Below, piece by piece: positions 47,130-55,523 of a DNA stretch of 64,000 nucleotides. The translations under genes and the position numbers were made by a program. Location of the stretch: NCBI RefSeq assembly GCF_023660105.1, contig NZ_JAMHGA010000017.1, positions 1 through 64,000 of the forward strand, in the 5' to 3' direction. The first letter of the stretch is position 1; each line of letters starts with the position of its first letter. The DNA is from Desulfovibrio aminophilus. Its GTDB lineage: Bacteria; Desulfobacterota; Desulfovibrionia; Desulfovibrionales; Desulfovibrionaceae. The notes under the pieces were generated by a model that saw only the letters and a list, made by a program, of their open reading frames with translations, did not search any database and was not told where the DNA came from.

Positions 47130-47768
47130 TTGAGTCTCATCATCTGCGAGATATTTCAAAGCATCCAGGGCGAGTCCAGTCATGCCGGTTGGCCATGTGT
47201 GTTCGTGCGTGTTTCTGGTTGTAACTTGCGCTGCCGCTGGTGCGACACCACTTACGCCTACGAAGGCGGCACCCAGATGAGCGCAGAGGATGTCGTGGAG
47301 CAAATTGACTCTTTCGGTGCTTGTCGCATTGAATTTACCGGTGGTGAGCCGTTGCTACAGTCAGAAGTAGTGCTACTCGCCAGTCAATTGGCCTCTTCGG
47401 GAAGAACAGTGCTCGTTGAGACGAATGGTAGTCTAGACATAAGTGTACTCGATCCGAAGGTGATCGCAATTATGGACATAAAAGGTCCGTCGAGCGGCAT
47501 GGCCGAGCATGTGGACTTAACAAACCTATTGCGCTTACGAGGGCATGACGAAGTCAAGTTCGTCATTGGGCATCGTGACGACTATGCACACATGCTGAAA
47601 ATTTTGCCACACATTGACACTCGTCGCAACATTGTCAATGTCTCACCACTTTTCAACGAAATGAGCACTGCTGACCTGGCGAAGTGGATTCTGGAGGACA
47701 GGCTAGAGCTACGTCTGAACCTTCAGCAACACAAGTATATCTGGAGTCCTGACAAGCGAGGCGTGTAA
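47130..47768 (+). CDS. queE: 7-carboxy-7-deazaguanine synthase QueE
   Basis: A 212-residue radical-SAM enzyme that makes 7-carboxy-7-deazaguanine from 6-carboxy-tetrahydropterin. The cluster motif is GCNLRCRWCDTTYAYEGG, and the typical FQSIQGESSHAGWP and EFTGGEPLLQ are present. The start is a TTG at 47130, preceded by GGGGGGAAG; longer frames run upstream without a ribosome-binding site. It is separate from queC and opposite to it, 690 bp upstream of queD. Confidence 0.88.
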   Translation: MSLIICEIFQSIQGESSHAGWPCVFVRVSGCNLRCRWCDTTYAYEGGTQMSAEDVVEQIDSFGACRIEFTGGEPLLQSEVVLLASQLASSGRTVLVETNGSLDISVLDPKVIAIMDIKGPSSGMAEHVDLTNLLRLRGHDEVKFVIGHRDDYAHMLKILPHIDTRRNIVNVSPLFNEMSTADLAKWILEDRLELRLNLQQHKYIWSPDKRGV

Positions 47769-47857
47769 TATTCAAATTAACCATTTATTATATTACATAT
47801 AAAGCTAAGTGTGATTAATATCAAATAGATATCTGTATTATAGATTGTGGGGGTGAT

Positions 47858-48214
47858 ATGGAAATTCAAATTTGTTTGAGTTTTGATGCAGCGCACCGCT
47901 TACCTTGTGTTCCAAGTGAACATAAGTGTGCCCGCCTTCACGGGCATACATTTCATGTGGAGTTTTTTATTTCTGGTGAAGTCTCGCCAAAATATGGATG
48001 GGTTGCAGACTTTTCCGACATTAAGAAGGTCCTTAGATCCCATGTCGAAGTATTAGACCATGCGTATCTGAATGACATCGATGGATTGATAAATCCGACG
48101 TGTGAAAACATTGCTGTATGGCTTTGGCGCAGGATAAAGTTTGAGATTCAAGGTCTTTCTAAAATCACAGTGAAGGAATCGTCAACTTCCGCAGCAACCT
48201 ATACGGGAATATAG
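47858..48214 (+). CDS. queD: 6-carboxy-tetrahydropterin synthase QueD
   Basis: A 118-residue enzyme that converts dihydroneopterin triphosphate to 6-carboxy-tetrahydropterin. Zinc histidines are in FDAAHRLPCV and ARLHGHTFHVEF; the catalytic Cys lies in HKCARLHGH. GGGGG precedes ATG 47858. With QueE and QueC it gives preQ0 from FolE product; FolE is not in the window. It follows queE after 89 bp of AT-rich DNA. Confidence 0.9.
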   Translation: MEIQICLSFDAAHRLPCVPSEHKCARLHGHTFHVEFFISGEVSPKYGWVADFSDIKKVLRSHVEVLDHAYLNDIDGLINPTCENIAVWLWRRIKFEIQGLSKITVKESSTSAATYTGI

Positions 48215-48446
48215 AATTGCCCCCAATAGGATGCCAAGAAGGGCTGTGGCAGAACCAATTAATCTTAACAACCTGCGCCAGCTCGAAATATTTCAACTAA
48301 TCGTTATTCAAAACGATTTTTATTTTAGGGCGTGATTTTTTGTTCGCCTACAACGTAGCATCTCAACCTCTCGTTTTAGCTTGACTTTTTCGAAAAATTC
48401 TGACATATGATAACCGGTTTGAGGGCATGAACCGGAGGCGTTTTTG
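48215..48446. other. Region between queD and the transposase
   Basis: Non-coding. It should hold the left end of the insertion sequence. Only an 8-base inverted match, TTGACTTT near 48382 and its complement near 49963, was seen, too short to define terminal repeats. Confidence 0.3.
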
Positions 48447-49481
48447 GTGGGAACCCCGTTCCTTTTGCAGGCTATCGCCAGGTCCGATTGGACGGACGAC
48501 GTGCACACGATGCCCGAGGAGGAACTGTATGCTTTCCTCTGCGGCCTACGCTGGCCGACGACCAACGGCAGCCCGTTCTGCCCCAGATGCGGAAGCGTGG
48601 ATTTGTACCCCAACCGCACTCGCCGGCAGTGGAAGTGCAAGGACTGCGGCACCATATTCTCCCTGACCAGCGGCACCGTCCTGCATGGCATGAAGCTGCC
48701 CCTGCGCAAGCTGGTTCTGGCTGTCCTCACCTATGTCAACGCAGTCAAGGGACTGAGCGCCCTTCAGTTGGCGCGGCAAATCAATGTCCAGCACAAGACG
48801 GCCTTCATTCTCCTACACAAGCTGCGTGGGGCACTGTTGCAGGGTCGGCCGAAGACGAAGATGAGGGGCGTGGTCCAGATCGACGGTGCCTACATCATGG
48901 GTTCCGTCAGAAAGGTCAACCGGATTTCGGATCCGAAGCAGGCGCAGTGGCAGGAGGCCAGACGGGAGCGCGCCAAGCAGAAGAAGCATTGCATCCTCGT
49001 ACTCCGGCAGGCCGACAGGCTGGACAAGCCGTCCAGGACCCTGACGACGGTCATCAAGGAGGAGGCCAAGGGGAACATCCTGCCCTTCGCCCTGGACTGG
49101 GTGGACCGGACTGCGACCATCGTCTCCGACCAGCATCCGGCCTATGCCGAGCTTGCCGGTTTTTACAAGACCGAGGTCGTCAACCACGCCAAGAACTTCC
49201 GCGGGGAAAAGCCGATTGAGCACATCAATCTGGCCGAATCCTATTTCTCACGGTTCCGCCGTTGCTCTTGGGGACAGGTCCACAAGATGAGTCTGCGGCA
49301 CCTGGCGGCATACGCCAACGAAATCGCCTACCGCGAGGATACCCGGAGAATGCCGAACGGTGACATCGCCCAGGATGTCTTGAGCAAGGCGCTGTGCGGG
49401 ACAAAGCTGGACGAATGGACCTGCTATTCCTTCCGGGGCCGAAAGTCGTCCAGGGACAGAACCTTGCGGCTTGCGGCCTGA
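48447..49481 (+). mobile_element. IS1595-family (ISXO2-like) transposase
   Basis: A 344-residue DDE transposase. The N-terminal zinc ribbon is CPRCGSVDLYPN then WKCKDCGTIFS. The DDE core begins VQIDGAYIMG, continues IVSDQHPAY, and closes in the HINLAESYFSRFRR (N-x7-Y region of this family) and a Glu-bearing helix. GGAGG precedes GTG 48447. GC content is high, like the host and unlike the que block, so it is not from the same source. It marks the right side of the island. Confidence 0.85.
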
Positions 49482-49861
49482 TTTGCGTTCCGGATCCGCC
49501 AGTATTCCACCCGATCTTCCTTGAAACTCTCCACGAGTTTTTGCCGCCGCATGTACATGAGGCAGTGATGGGCCTTGCGGCGCCACCTTTCCTCTTGTCT
49601 GCCGATGCGGGCGCAGAACGCATCGCAGATGTCCTCCCGGGACATGGGCTTGCCGGCTTCGCGGAGGATGTTCAGGATGGGCCGCATGATGGTTCCGGGC
49701 GCCCTGGGTTCTTTGCGATGGACCGGGCGGATGGTGGATGCGTCGAATTCGGGAGCGATCAGCCCCATGACTAGGTCCAGTGCCCGGATCTGACGTCGTA
49801 AAAGTCGGGATTGAGACCCGCTGGGCTCGTTTTGGAGCCGCCAGAGAAGCGTGGCCTTCAT
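49424..49861 (-). CDS. Small winged-helix-like protein, possible IS passenger or resident gene
   Basis: A 145-residue protein with a possible winged helix (IMRPILNILREAGKPMSRED, then YMRRQKLVESFKEDRVEYW). It overlaps the transposase 3' end by 58 bp on the other strand. IS1595 elements can carry passenger genes, so it may belong to the element. A longer frame runs to 49969, but it would cross the hairpin at 49882-49904, so the ATG at 49861 is preferred; no strong ribosome-binding site is seen. Confidence 0.5.
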   Translation of the reverse strand: MKATLLWRLQNEPSGSQSRLLRRQIRALDLVMGLIAPEFDASTIRPVHRKEPRAPGTIMRPILNILREAGKPMSREDICDAFCARIGRQEERWRRKAHHCLMYMRRQKLVESFKEDRVEYWRIRNANQAASRKVLSLDDFRPRKE

Positions 49862-49881
49862 CTGGGCGACATGAAAAATGG

Positions 49882-49910
49882 AGCGGGGGACCTTGTCCCC
49901 CGCTATTTTT
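49882..49910. terminator. Perfect 10-bp hairpin terminator, bidirectional
   Basis: AGCGGGGGAC (49882-49891) and GTCCCCCGCT (49895-49904) with a CTT loop, then ATTTTT on the plus strand. On the minus strand CCATTTTT follows. It can end both the transposase transcript and htpG. Confidence 0.8.
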
Positions 49911-50030
49911 CTATCCGGCATCCTCGACCTTCTAGTCGACTTTGCGAGGAGATTCCAGCATAAAGTCAAAGAGGATCGGCAAGAGAGTTTTTGCTTTTTC
50001 TACGCAATGCCGGCCTGGGCCCCGCCTTTT

Positions 50031-51953
50031 TCATTTCTCGGCGTCCTGTCCGCGCGTCGCGGCGTACCAGCCGCTGGCCTTGGTCAGCAGGTCCTGCATG
50101 CGGCCCACCAGGGCGTGGGGATCGGCGAGGTAGCCGTCCAGGAGCAGGGCGGACTCGAAGAGCTGCCGGGCGGCCTGTCCCAGGAACGGGTCCTTGGGGT
50201 CCTCGCGGAACACGCCCAGGAGGTTGCGCACCAGGGGGTGGTCCGTGTTCACCTCCAGGACCTTCTTGGGGATGCTCGTGTCCCGGCTCATGACGCGCAT
50301 GATCTTGTCCATGGAGGAGGTCACGCGGCCGTCCGGGTTGGCCAGGCAGACCGGGCTTTCGGAGAGCCGGTCGGAGGCCTTCACCTCCGTGACCTGGTCG
50401 CCGAGGATTTCCCGGATGCGCGCCAGCAGGCCGGGCAGGGCCCCGGCGTCCTGCTCGGAGAGCGTTTCGGTCTTGCGTCCGCCGTCCGCGTCCGGGAACT
50501 GCTCCAGGTCGGCGGCCGGGGCGTGCTCGGCGGCGGTCAGCTTGAATTCTTTATACTCCCGCAGGCTCTCCATGACGAACTCGTCCACGGGCTCATAGAG
50601 GTAGAGGACCTCCAGGCCCTTGCGCCGGAAGATCTCCAGGTGCGGCGAGAGCCCGGCGGCCTCGCGGCTGGGCGCGAAGGCGTAGTACACGGCCTTCTGG
50701 CCGGTCCTGGCCCGGCCGATGTAGGCGTCCAGGGAGGTCAGGCCCTGGGCGTCGGCGTCGGCCGAGGAGTTGAAGCGCAGCAGGGCGGCGAACTTCTCGC
50801 GGTTGACGAAGTCCGAGTAGCCGGTCTTGAAGACCTGGCCGTGGGCGCGCCAGAACGCGGCGTATTTGTCCGCGTCCGCCGCCATCTTCTCCAGTTCCCC
50901 GAGCACCTGCTTGGTCAGGGTGGAGTGCATCTTGCGGATGAGCAGGTTGTCCTGGAGCGTCTCGCGCGAGATGTTCAGGGGCAGGTCCTCGGTGTCCACC
51001 ACGCCGCGCACGAAGGACAGGTAGCGCGGCAGCAGGTCCTTGTTGCGGCGCTCGATGAGCACGCGGCGCACGTAGAGGTCCTGGCCGAAGTCCTCGCGGT
51101 TCAGACCCAGGAGGTCCGTGTCGTGGGGCGGCACGAAGAGCAGGGCGTTGAACTGCACCGGCGCGTCCACGGAGATGTGCATGCACGCCAGGGGCTCGGC
51201 GTCGTCGTAGGTCAGGAAGGAGTAGAACTCCTTGTACTGCTCGGGCGTGACCTGGAACTTCGGCTCGCGCCAGAGCGCGGGCACGGTGTTCACCCGTTCG
51301 TCGTTCACCAGGATGGGGAAGGAGATGAAGTTGGAGTGGCGCGTGATGGTTTCCTTCACCAGCTCCGGGTCCGTGAACTGGGGGGCCAGGTCCGGCTTGA
51401 GCCGCACCAGGATGCGCGTGCCGCGCGGGGTCTCGGCCGGGGCCTCGGCGATGGTGTAGGAGCCCTTGCCGTCCGAGGTCCAGACCTGGGGCGCGGCCCC
51501 GGCCTGGGCGCTTCGGGTGGTCACCTCCACCGAGTCCGCCACCATGTAGACCGAATAGAAGCCCACGCCGAAGCGGCCGATGAGGCCCTCCAGCCCGGCG
51601 GAGCCGCCGTCGTCCTTGGCCTTGGCCGCCCGGCGCGCGAACTCGGCCGAACCCGAATGGGCGATGGTGCCGATGTTCTGGACCAACTCCTCGCGGGTCA
51701 TGCCGATGCCGTTGTCGGAGACGGCCAGGGTCTTGGCCTCGGCGTCCACGTCGATGCGGATGGCCGGGGCCGCGTCCTCGGCCGACTCCTCGGCGGAGGC
51801 GGCGGCGAAGCGCTGCTTGTCCAGGGCGTCGGAGGCGTTGGAGACGAGTTCGCGGAGGAAGATTTCCTTGTTGGTGTAGAGGGAGTGGACCAGGATGTCG
51901 AGAAGCTGCTTGATTTCCGCCTTGAATTCAAAGGTGGTTTCCGTGGCGCTCAT
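50031..51953 (-). CDS. htpG: HtpG, bacterial Hsp90 chaperone
   Basis: A 640-residue ATP-dependent chaperone. The GHKL ATP site is complete: LRELVSNASDALDK, VSDNGIGMTREEL, and GRFGVGFYSVY. The middle and C-terminal domains follow (ISRETLQDNLL; late NTDHPLVRNLL). The length is normal for bacteria. Leftward; ends near a terminator and the insertion sequence. Confidence 0.97.
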   Translation of the reverse strand: MSATETTFEFKAEIKQLLDILVHSLYTNKEIFLRELVSNASDALDKQRFAAASAEESAEDAAPAIRIDVDAEAKTLAVSDNGIGMTREELVQNIGTIAHSGSAEFARRAAKAKDDGGSAGLEGLIGRFGVGFYSVYMVADSVEVTTRSAQAGAAPQVWTSDGKGSYTIAEAPAETPRGTRILVRLKPDLAPQFTDPELVKETITRHSNFISFPILVNDERVNTVPALWREPKFQVTPEQYKEFYSFLTYDDAEPLACMHISVDAPVQFNALLFVPPHDTDLLGLNREDFGQDLYVRRVLIERRNKDLLPRYLSFVRGVVDTEDLPLNISRETLQDNLLIRKMHSTLTKQVLGELEKMAADADKYAAFWRAHGQVFKTGYSDFVNREKFAALLRFNSSADADAQGLTSLDAYIGRARTGQKAVYYAFAPSREAAGLSPHLEIFRRKGLEVLYLYEPVDEFVMESLREYKEFKLTAAEHAPAADLEQFPDADGGRKTETLSEQDAGALPGLLARIREILGDQVTEVKASDRLSESPVCLANPDGRVTSSMDKIMRVMSRDTSIPKKVLEVNTDHPLVRNLLGVFREDPKDPFLGQAARQLFESALLLDGYLADPHALVGRMQDLLTKASGWYAATRGQDAEK

Positions 51954-52071
51954 GCCTGAGGTCTCCTTGGGTGCGGAACAAGGTATCCCCGCCGGGACGG
52001 GGATCCCGGTCGGGAGGGAAGCGGCGGCGCGGGGTGGGGCGGACGGCCCAGGACGGCCCGGCGCCGCTGGT

Positions 52072-52686
52072 TCAGGTAGTCACGCCCTTGATTTTGTCAA
52101 GAAGGAAGCGCTCCAGCTCGCGGCGGTCCTTGCGCAGACGGACCAGCTCGGCCTCCAGGATCTGGAGCTTGTTCTTCAGGTCGGCGTTCTCGGAGCGCAG
52201 GCAGTCCAGTTCGCCGGAGTGGCAGGCCAGGCGCTGGGCCGCCTCGTCGAGGGTTTCCTGGATGCGGGAGGTGTCCTCGGCGGGCAGGGCCTGGGCCGGG
52301 ACCAGTCCGGTGAGCGCCTCGCGGATGCCCTGGCCCAAGGCGCGGGCCATCTCCAGGCCCATGCCGGCGGCCAGGCGCAGGGCGGGCTCCAGGGCCTGTT
52401 CGGACAGCGCGGCCGGGGTCTCGGCCAGGGGCGGGACGGCCTGGGCGTTGAGGGGATAGGTGCGGGCCAGTTCGGCCATGACCTCTTCCGAGGAGTGCCC
52501 GGCCTTGAGCATGCGGGCGATGGTCCGGAAGGCCTCCACGGCCTCGGGCTGGAAGCGCTTCAGGCGGCCCCGGCCGAAGCTGGGCAGGTATTGGGAGAAG
52601 CGGTTCTTCCAGTAGTGCAGGGTGGATTCAGGCACGTCCAGCTGACGCGCGATCTCGGCCACGGATAAAAGGCGTTTTTCCGCCAC
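52072..52686 (-). CDS. MerR-type regulator with coiled-coil tail
   Basis: A 204-residue protein. Residues 1-65 are a MerR-type winged helix (SVAEIARQLDVPESTLHYWK). A linker and a C-terminal coiled coil (GELDCLRSENADLKNKLQIL) follow. It has no metal-binding Cys array as in metal-sensing MerR, so it may be a structural or chromosome-related regulator. I chose GTG 52686: GGAGGG lies ahead. It is divergent from lrp. Confidence 0.78.
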   Translation of the reverse strand: MAEKRLLSVAEIARQLDVPESTLHYWKNRFSQYLPSFGRGRLKRFQPEAVEAFRTIARMLKAGHSSEEVMAELARTYPLNAQAVPPLAETPAALSEQALEPALRLAAGMGLEMARALGQGIREALTGLVPAQALPAEDTSRIQETLDEAAQRLACHSGELDCLRSENADLKNKLQILEAELVRLRKDRRELERFLLDKIKGVTT

Positions 52687-52800
52687 CGCGTTCTTGCCCT
52701 CCGGTTCCGGTTTGCCAGGATATACATGAAGCGGACTCCGGGCACAAGGCGGGAACTCCGTCCGGGGCCGGCCCGGGATTACAGAATTGTAGGAATGAAA

Positions 52801-52835
52801 AAAATATTGACAAATATTTTCTGAAAGGAATAAAC
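52801..52835 (+). promoter_or_regulatory. Promoter and palindrome in front of the lrp-ald operon
   Basis: TTGACA (52807-52812), 17 bp, ATAAAC (52830-52835). The -35 hexamer overlaps a perfect palindrome, AAAATATT-GACA-AATATTTT (52801-52820), an AT-rich site of Lrp type that suggests autoregulation. Confidence 0.5.
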
Positions 52836-52873
52836 CAGCGCTGTAAATTTTCGAAAAGGAAAATAGGCCGCTC

Positions 52874-53359
52874 ATGAAAGTCACCCTGGACCAGCTGGAC
52901 AAACGCCTCGTGGCGGTCCTGGCCGAAGACGGCCAGGCCTCGGCCGGAGACATCGCCGCCAAGCTGGGCGTGAGCGGCCCCACCGTGCGCTCCCGGCTCA
53001 AGAACCTGCTGCGCGCGAGCCTCGTCAAGGTGGCCGGGCTGGTGGACCCGTTCCGGGTCAAGGGCCTCTGCGTGGCCCTGGTGGGGCTTTCGCTCACCAG
53101 CCACAAGCAGCTGGACGAGAAGCTGGAGCAGATCGCGGGGCTGCCCAACGTGAACTGGGCCGCCGTGGTCACCGGCCGCTACGACATCCTGGTGGAGCTC
53201 GTCCTGCCCGACGACGTGGGCGAGCTGTATTCCTTCCTGGACCGGGACCTGTCCCAGGTGGGCGGCATCGGTTCCAGCGAGACCTTCGTGGTCATGAAGG
53301 CCAGGCGCAAGTGGGTGCCCCTGCCCCGGGGCGCGCGCGCCTGGTTTTCTGAACCATAA
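52874..53359 (+). CDS. Lrp/AsnC-family regulator
   Basis: A 161-residue regulator: helix-turn-helix (LDKRLVAVLAEDGQASAGDIAAK region) and a RAM/AsnC ligand domain (VTGRYDILVELVLPDDVGEL). It lies 27 bp ahead of alanine dehydrogenase on the same strand. Lrp-type proteins often control ald in response to alanine, so that is the likely target. Confidence 0.9.
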   Translation: MKVTLDQLDKRLVAVLAEDGQASAGDIAAKLGVSGPTVRSRLKNLLRASLVKVAGLVDPFRVKGLCVALVGLSLTSHKQLDEKLEQIAGLPNVNWAAVVTGRYDILVELVLPDDVGELYSFLDRDLSQVGGIGSSETFVVMKARRKWVPLPRGARAWFSEP

Positions 53360-53386
53360 TCACCAACCCCTGACAGGAGCCTTCCC

Positions 53387-54493
53387 ATGATCATCGGCAT
53401 TCCCAAGGAGATCAAGACGCTGGAGAACCGGGTGTCCATGACCCCCGGCGCAGTGGAGAGCCTGGCCCGCCGCGGCCACACCGTGCTCGTGGAGAGCGGC
53501 GCCGGTCTGGGCAGCGGCCTGACCGACGCGGAGTATCAGGCCGCCGGAGCCAAGCTGGTGAACGCCAAGGACGCCTGGGCGGCCCAGATGGTCATCAAGG
53601 TCAAGGAGCCGGTGGCCGCCGAGTACCAGTACCTGCGCGAGGACCTGCTGCTCTTCACCTACCTGCACCTGGCCGCCGACCGGCCCCAGACCGACGCCCT
53701 GCTCAAGGCCGGGACCACGGCCGTGGCCTACGAGACCGTGCAGAAGGCCGACGGGAGCCTGCCCCTGCTCACGCCCATGAGCGAAGTGGCCGGACGCATG
53801 GCCACCCAGGTGGGCGCTCACTACCTGGAGAAGACCCAGGGCGGCCGGGGCGTGATCCTGGGCGGCGTGCCCGGCGTGCCCCCGGCGTTCGTGCTCATCC
53901 TCGGCGGCGGCGTGGTCGGCACCAACGCGGCCAAGGTCGCCGTGGGCATGGGCGCGCGCGTGATGATCATGGACCTTTCCCACTCCCGCCTGCAGTACCT
54001 GGACGACATCTTCCAGGGACGGCTCATCACCATGGCCTCCACCGAGCCGAACATCCGCGAGGCCGTGCGGCGCGCCGACCTGGTGGTGGGCGCGGTGCTC
54101 GTCACCGGCGCCAAGGCCCCGCGCCTCGTGACCCGGGACATGCTCTCGACCATGAAGGAGGGCTCGGTGATCGTGGACGTGGCCGTGGACCAGGGCGGCT
54201 GCGTGGAGACCATCAAGGCCACCACCCATGACCACCCCACCTACGTGGTGGACGGCGTGGTGCACTACGGCGTGGCCAACATGCCCGGCGCCGTGCCGCG
54301 CACCTCGACCTTCGCCCTGGTGAACCAGACCCTGCCCTACGCCATGAAGCTCGCCGACAAGGGCATCGACGCCCTGCGCGAGGATACGGCCCTGCTCAAG
54401 GGCCTGAACACCCACAAGGGCAAGCTGACCTTCAAGGCCGTGGGCGAGGCCTTCGGCATCCCGGCCGTCAGCCCCGAGGCGGCCCTGGCCTGA
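53387..54493 (+). CDS. ald: Alanine dehydrogenase
   Basis: A 368-residue NAD-dependent enzyme that interconverts alanine and pyruvate plus ammonia. It opens [20 protein letters not shown] and carries the Rossmann motif [20 protein letters not shown]. The active-site Lys and His segments ([20 protein letters not shown]) are present. It may use pyruvate and ammonia balance in amino-acid fermentation. Operon with the lrp gene. Confidence 0.95.
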   Translation: MIIGIPKEIKTLENRVSMTPGAVESLARRGHTVLVESGAGLGSGLTDAEYQAAGAKLVNAKDAWAAQMVIKVKEPVAAEYQYLREDLLLFTYLHLAADRPQTDALLKAGTTAVAYETVQKADGSLPLLTPMSEVAGRMATQVGAHYLEKTQGGRGVILGGVPGVPPAFVLILGGGVVGTNAAKVAVGMGARVMIMDLSHSRLQYLDDIFQGRLITMASTEPNIREAVRRADLVVGAVLVTGAKAPRLVTRDMLSTMKEGSVIVDVAVDQGGCVETIKATTHDHPTYVVDGVVHYGVANMPGAVPRTSTFALVNQTLPYAMKLADKGIDALREDTALLKGLNTHKGKLTFKAVGEAFGIPAVSPEAALA

Positions 54494-54505
54494 CGCGCCC
54501 TCTCC

Positions 54506-54538
54506 GGCGGACGGGGCCTTCCGGGGTTCCCGTCCGCC
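54506..54538 (+). terminator. GC-rich hairpin after ald
   Basis: GGCGGACGGG (54506-54515) pairs with CCCGTCCGCC (54529-54538). No T-run follows on the plus strand, so termination there may be partial. Confidence 0.5.
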
Positions 54539-54550
54539 GCCAAAAAGCGC

Positions 54551-54580
54551 GGCGGGACGGGCCGAAAGGCCCATCCCGCC
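54551..54580 (-). terminator. Terminator of the mucR-like gene
   Basis: GGCGGGACGGGCC and GGCCCATCCCGCC form a 13-bp stem with one mismatch and a GAAA loop. On the minus strand, GCGCTTTTTGG follows. Confidence 0.75.
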
Positions 54581-54603
54581 GCCGTCTCGTTCGTGCCGGG
54601 GGG

Positions 54604-54987
54604 CTATTTGCCCCGTTTCTCCCAGAGCTTCATCTCGCGCATCTTTTTGCGCCGCTCACGCTGCAGGGCCTTGCAGACCAGGGGCGTGTCCGCCGGATAG
54701 CCCCATTTGGCCCGATACTGCTCGGGCGTGAGCCCGTACTTGGCCAGGTGCCGCCGGGTGAGCACCCGGAAGGGCCGGCCGGACTCCAGGCAGACGATGC
54801 TCTTTTCGCGCACGGCCTTGCGCGGATCCAGGGGGGCCGCGTCGACGGGCGGTCCGGCCTTGGGCCGGACGTCGCCGAGGCGGGCGTTCAGGCCCCGGAT
54901 CAGCTCCAACATCTCCTCCGCCGTCATGGCCCGCACGCGGGCCTGGGCGGCCGTCAGCTCGATGGCTGCCTTCAACGGAAAATCCAT
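54604..54987 (-). CDS. MucR/Ros-type regulator with a degenerate zinc finger
   Basis: A 127-residue protein of the MucR/Ros family: MTAEEMLELIRGLNARL at the start, and the finger-like IVCLESGRPFRVLTRRHLAK with YGLTPEQYRAKWGYPAD. In Ros the finger is Cys-x2-Cys; here the second Cys is Ser (CLESG), so zinc binding by that route is unlikely. Family members are nucleoid-associated silencers or regulators of surface functions. GGAGGAGG precedes ATG 54987. Confidence 0.85.
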   Translation of the reverse strand: MDFPLKAAIELTAAQARVRAMTAEEMLELIRGLNARLGDVRPKAGPPVDAAPLDPRKAVREKSIVCLESGRPFRVLTRRHLAKYGLTPEQYRAKWGYPADTPLVCKALQRERRKKMREMKLWEKRGK

Positions 54988-55244
54988 GCGCCTCCTCCTT
55001 TGCGGAACAGCGCTCTTACATCCCATGATTCTTGAAAAGTCAAAAGCAATCTTTCGTTTTCCGTTAGAATGCATCACATGGCGCATGGCCCCCACCCCGG
55101 AAGCGGCGCGGCGGGCGAAGCGGCGGGAATCATCGCGGGACAGAACGCGCTTGCTTTTTTATCGGCGGGGGTTATCCTTTTACAAGGAGTGTCCAGGCGG
55201 AATCCATCCTTGAACGCATGAAGCGAAGGAACCAGGGTGGAAAC

Positions 55245-55511
55245 ATGGCGAGAAAAATGGACCCCGAACTGCTCTATGTGGAATGCGCGCAGTGCGGCCA
55301 CCCGCTGCTCTGGGCCGCGGGCGACACCACCCGCATCCTGCTCGGCGCGGGCATCGACCCCGCCTCCCTGGACGAGACCTGCATGATCGTTTCCGATGGC
55401 TGCCCCCGTTGCGCTCCAGGGGAAAAGGTCTTCTCCACCCATGTGGTCCGGCTGGCCACGGACCGTCCTCCGGCGCGCCTGGCCTCGGGCGCGGGGGCGG
55501 GAACCAGCTGA
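55245..55511 (+). CDS. Small zinc-ribbon-like protein
   Basis: An 88-residue protein with CAQCGHPLLW and SDGCPRCAPGEK, two Cys pairs that may bind zinc. GTGGAAAC precedes ATG 55245; an ATG at 55218 has no such site. Alone between mucR-like and the convergent moaA. The role is not known. Confidence 0.68.
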   Translation: MARKMDPELLYVECAQCGHPLLWAAGDTTRILLGAGIDPASLDETCMIVSDGCPRCAPGEKVFSTHVVRLATDRPPARLASGAGAGTS

Positions 55512-55523
55512 TCGGGCGGCGCG

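Noticed and set aside
43124-48214. Dpd-type 7-deazaguanine DNA modification system
   Set aside because: No DpdA (TGT-like), DpdB or DpdC-like gene is in the block, so direct base exchange into DNA is not supported.
43124-48214. A complete type IV CBASS operon
   Set aside because: QueC-like and OGG-like genes are present, but no CD-NTase, effector or TGT-like Cap10 was found.
49862-49969. N-terminal extension of the small winged-helix gene
   Set aside because: It would read through a perfect 10-bp terminator hairpin at 49882-49904.
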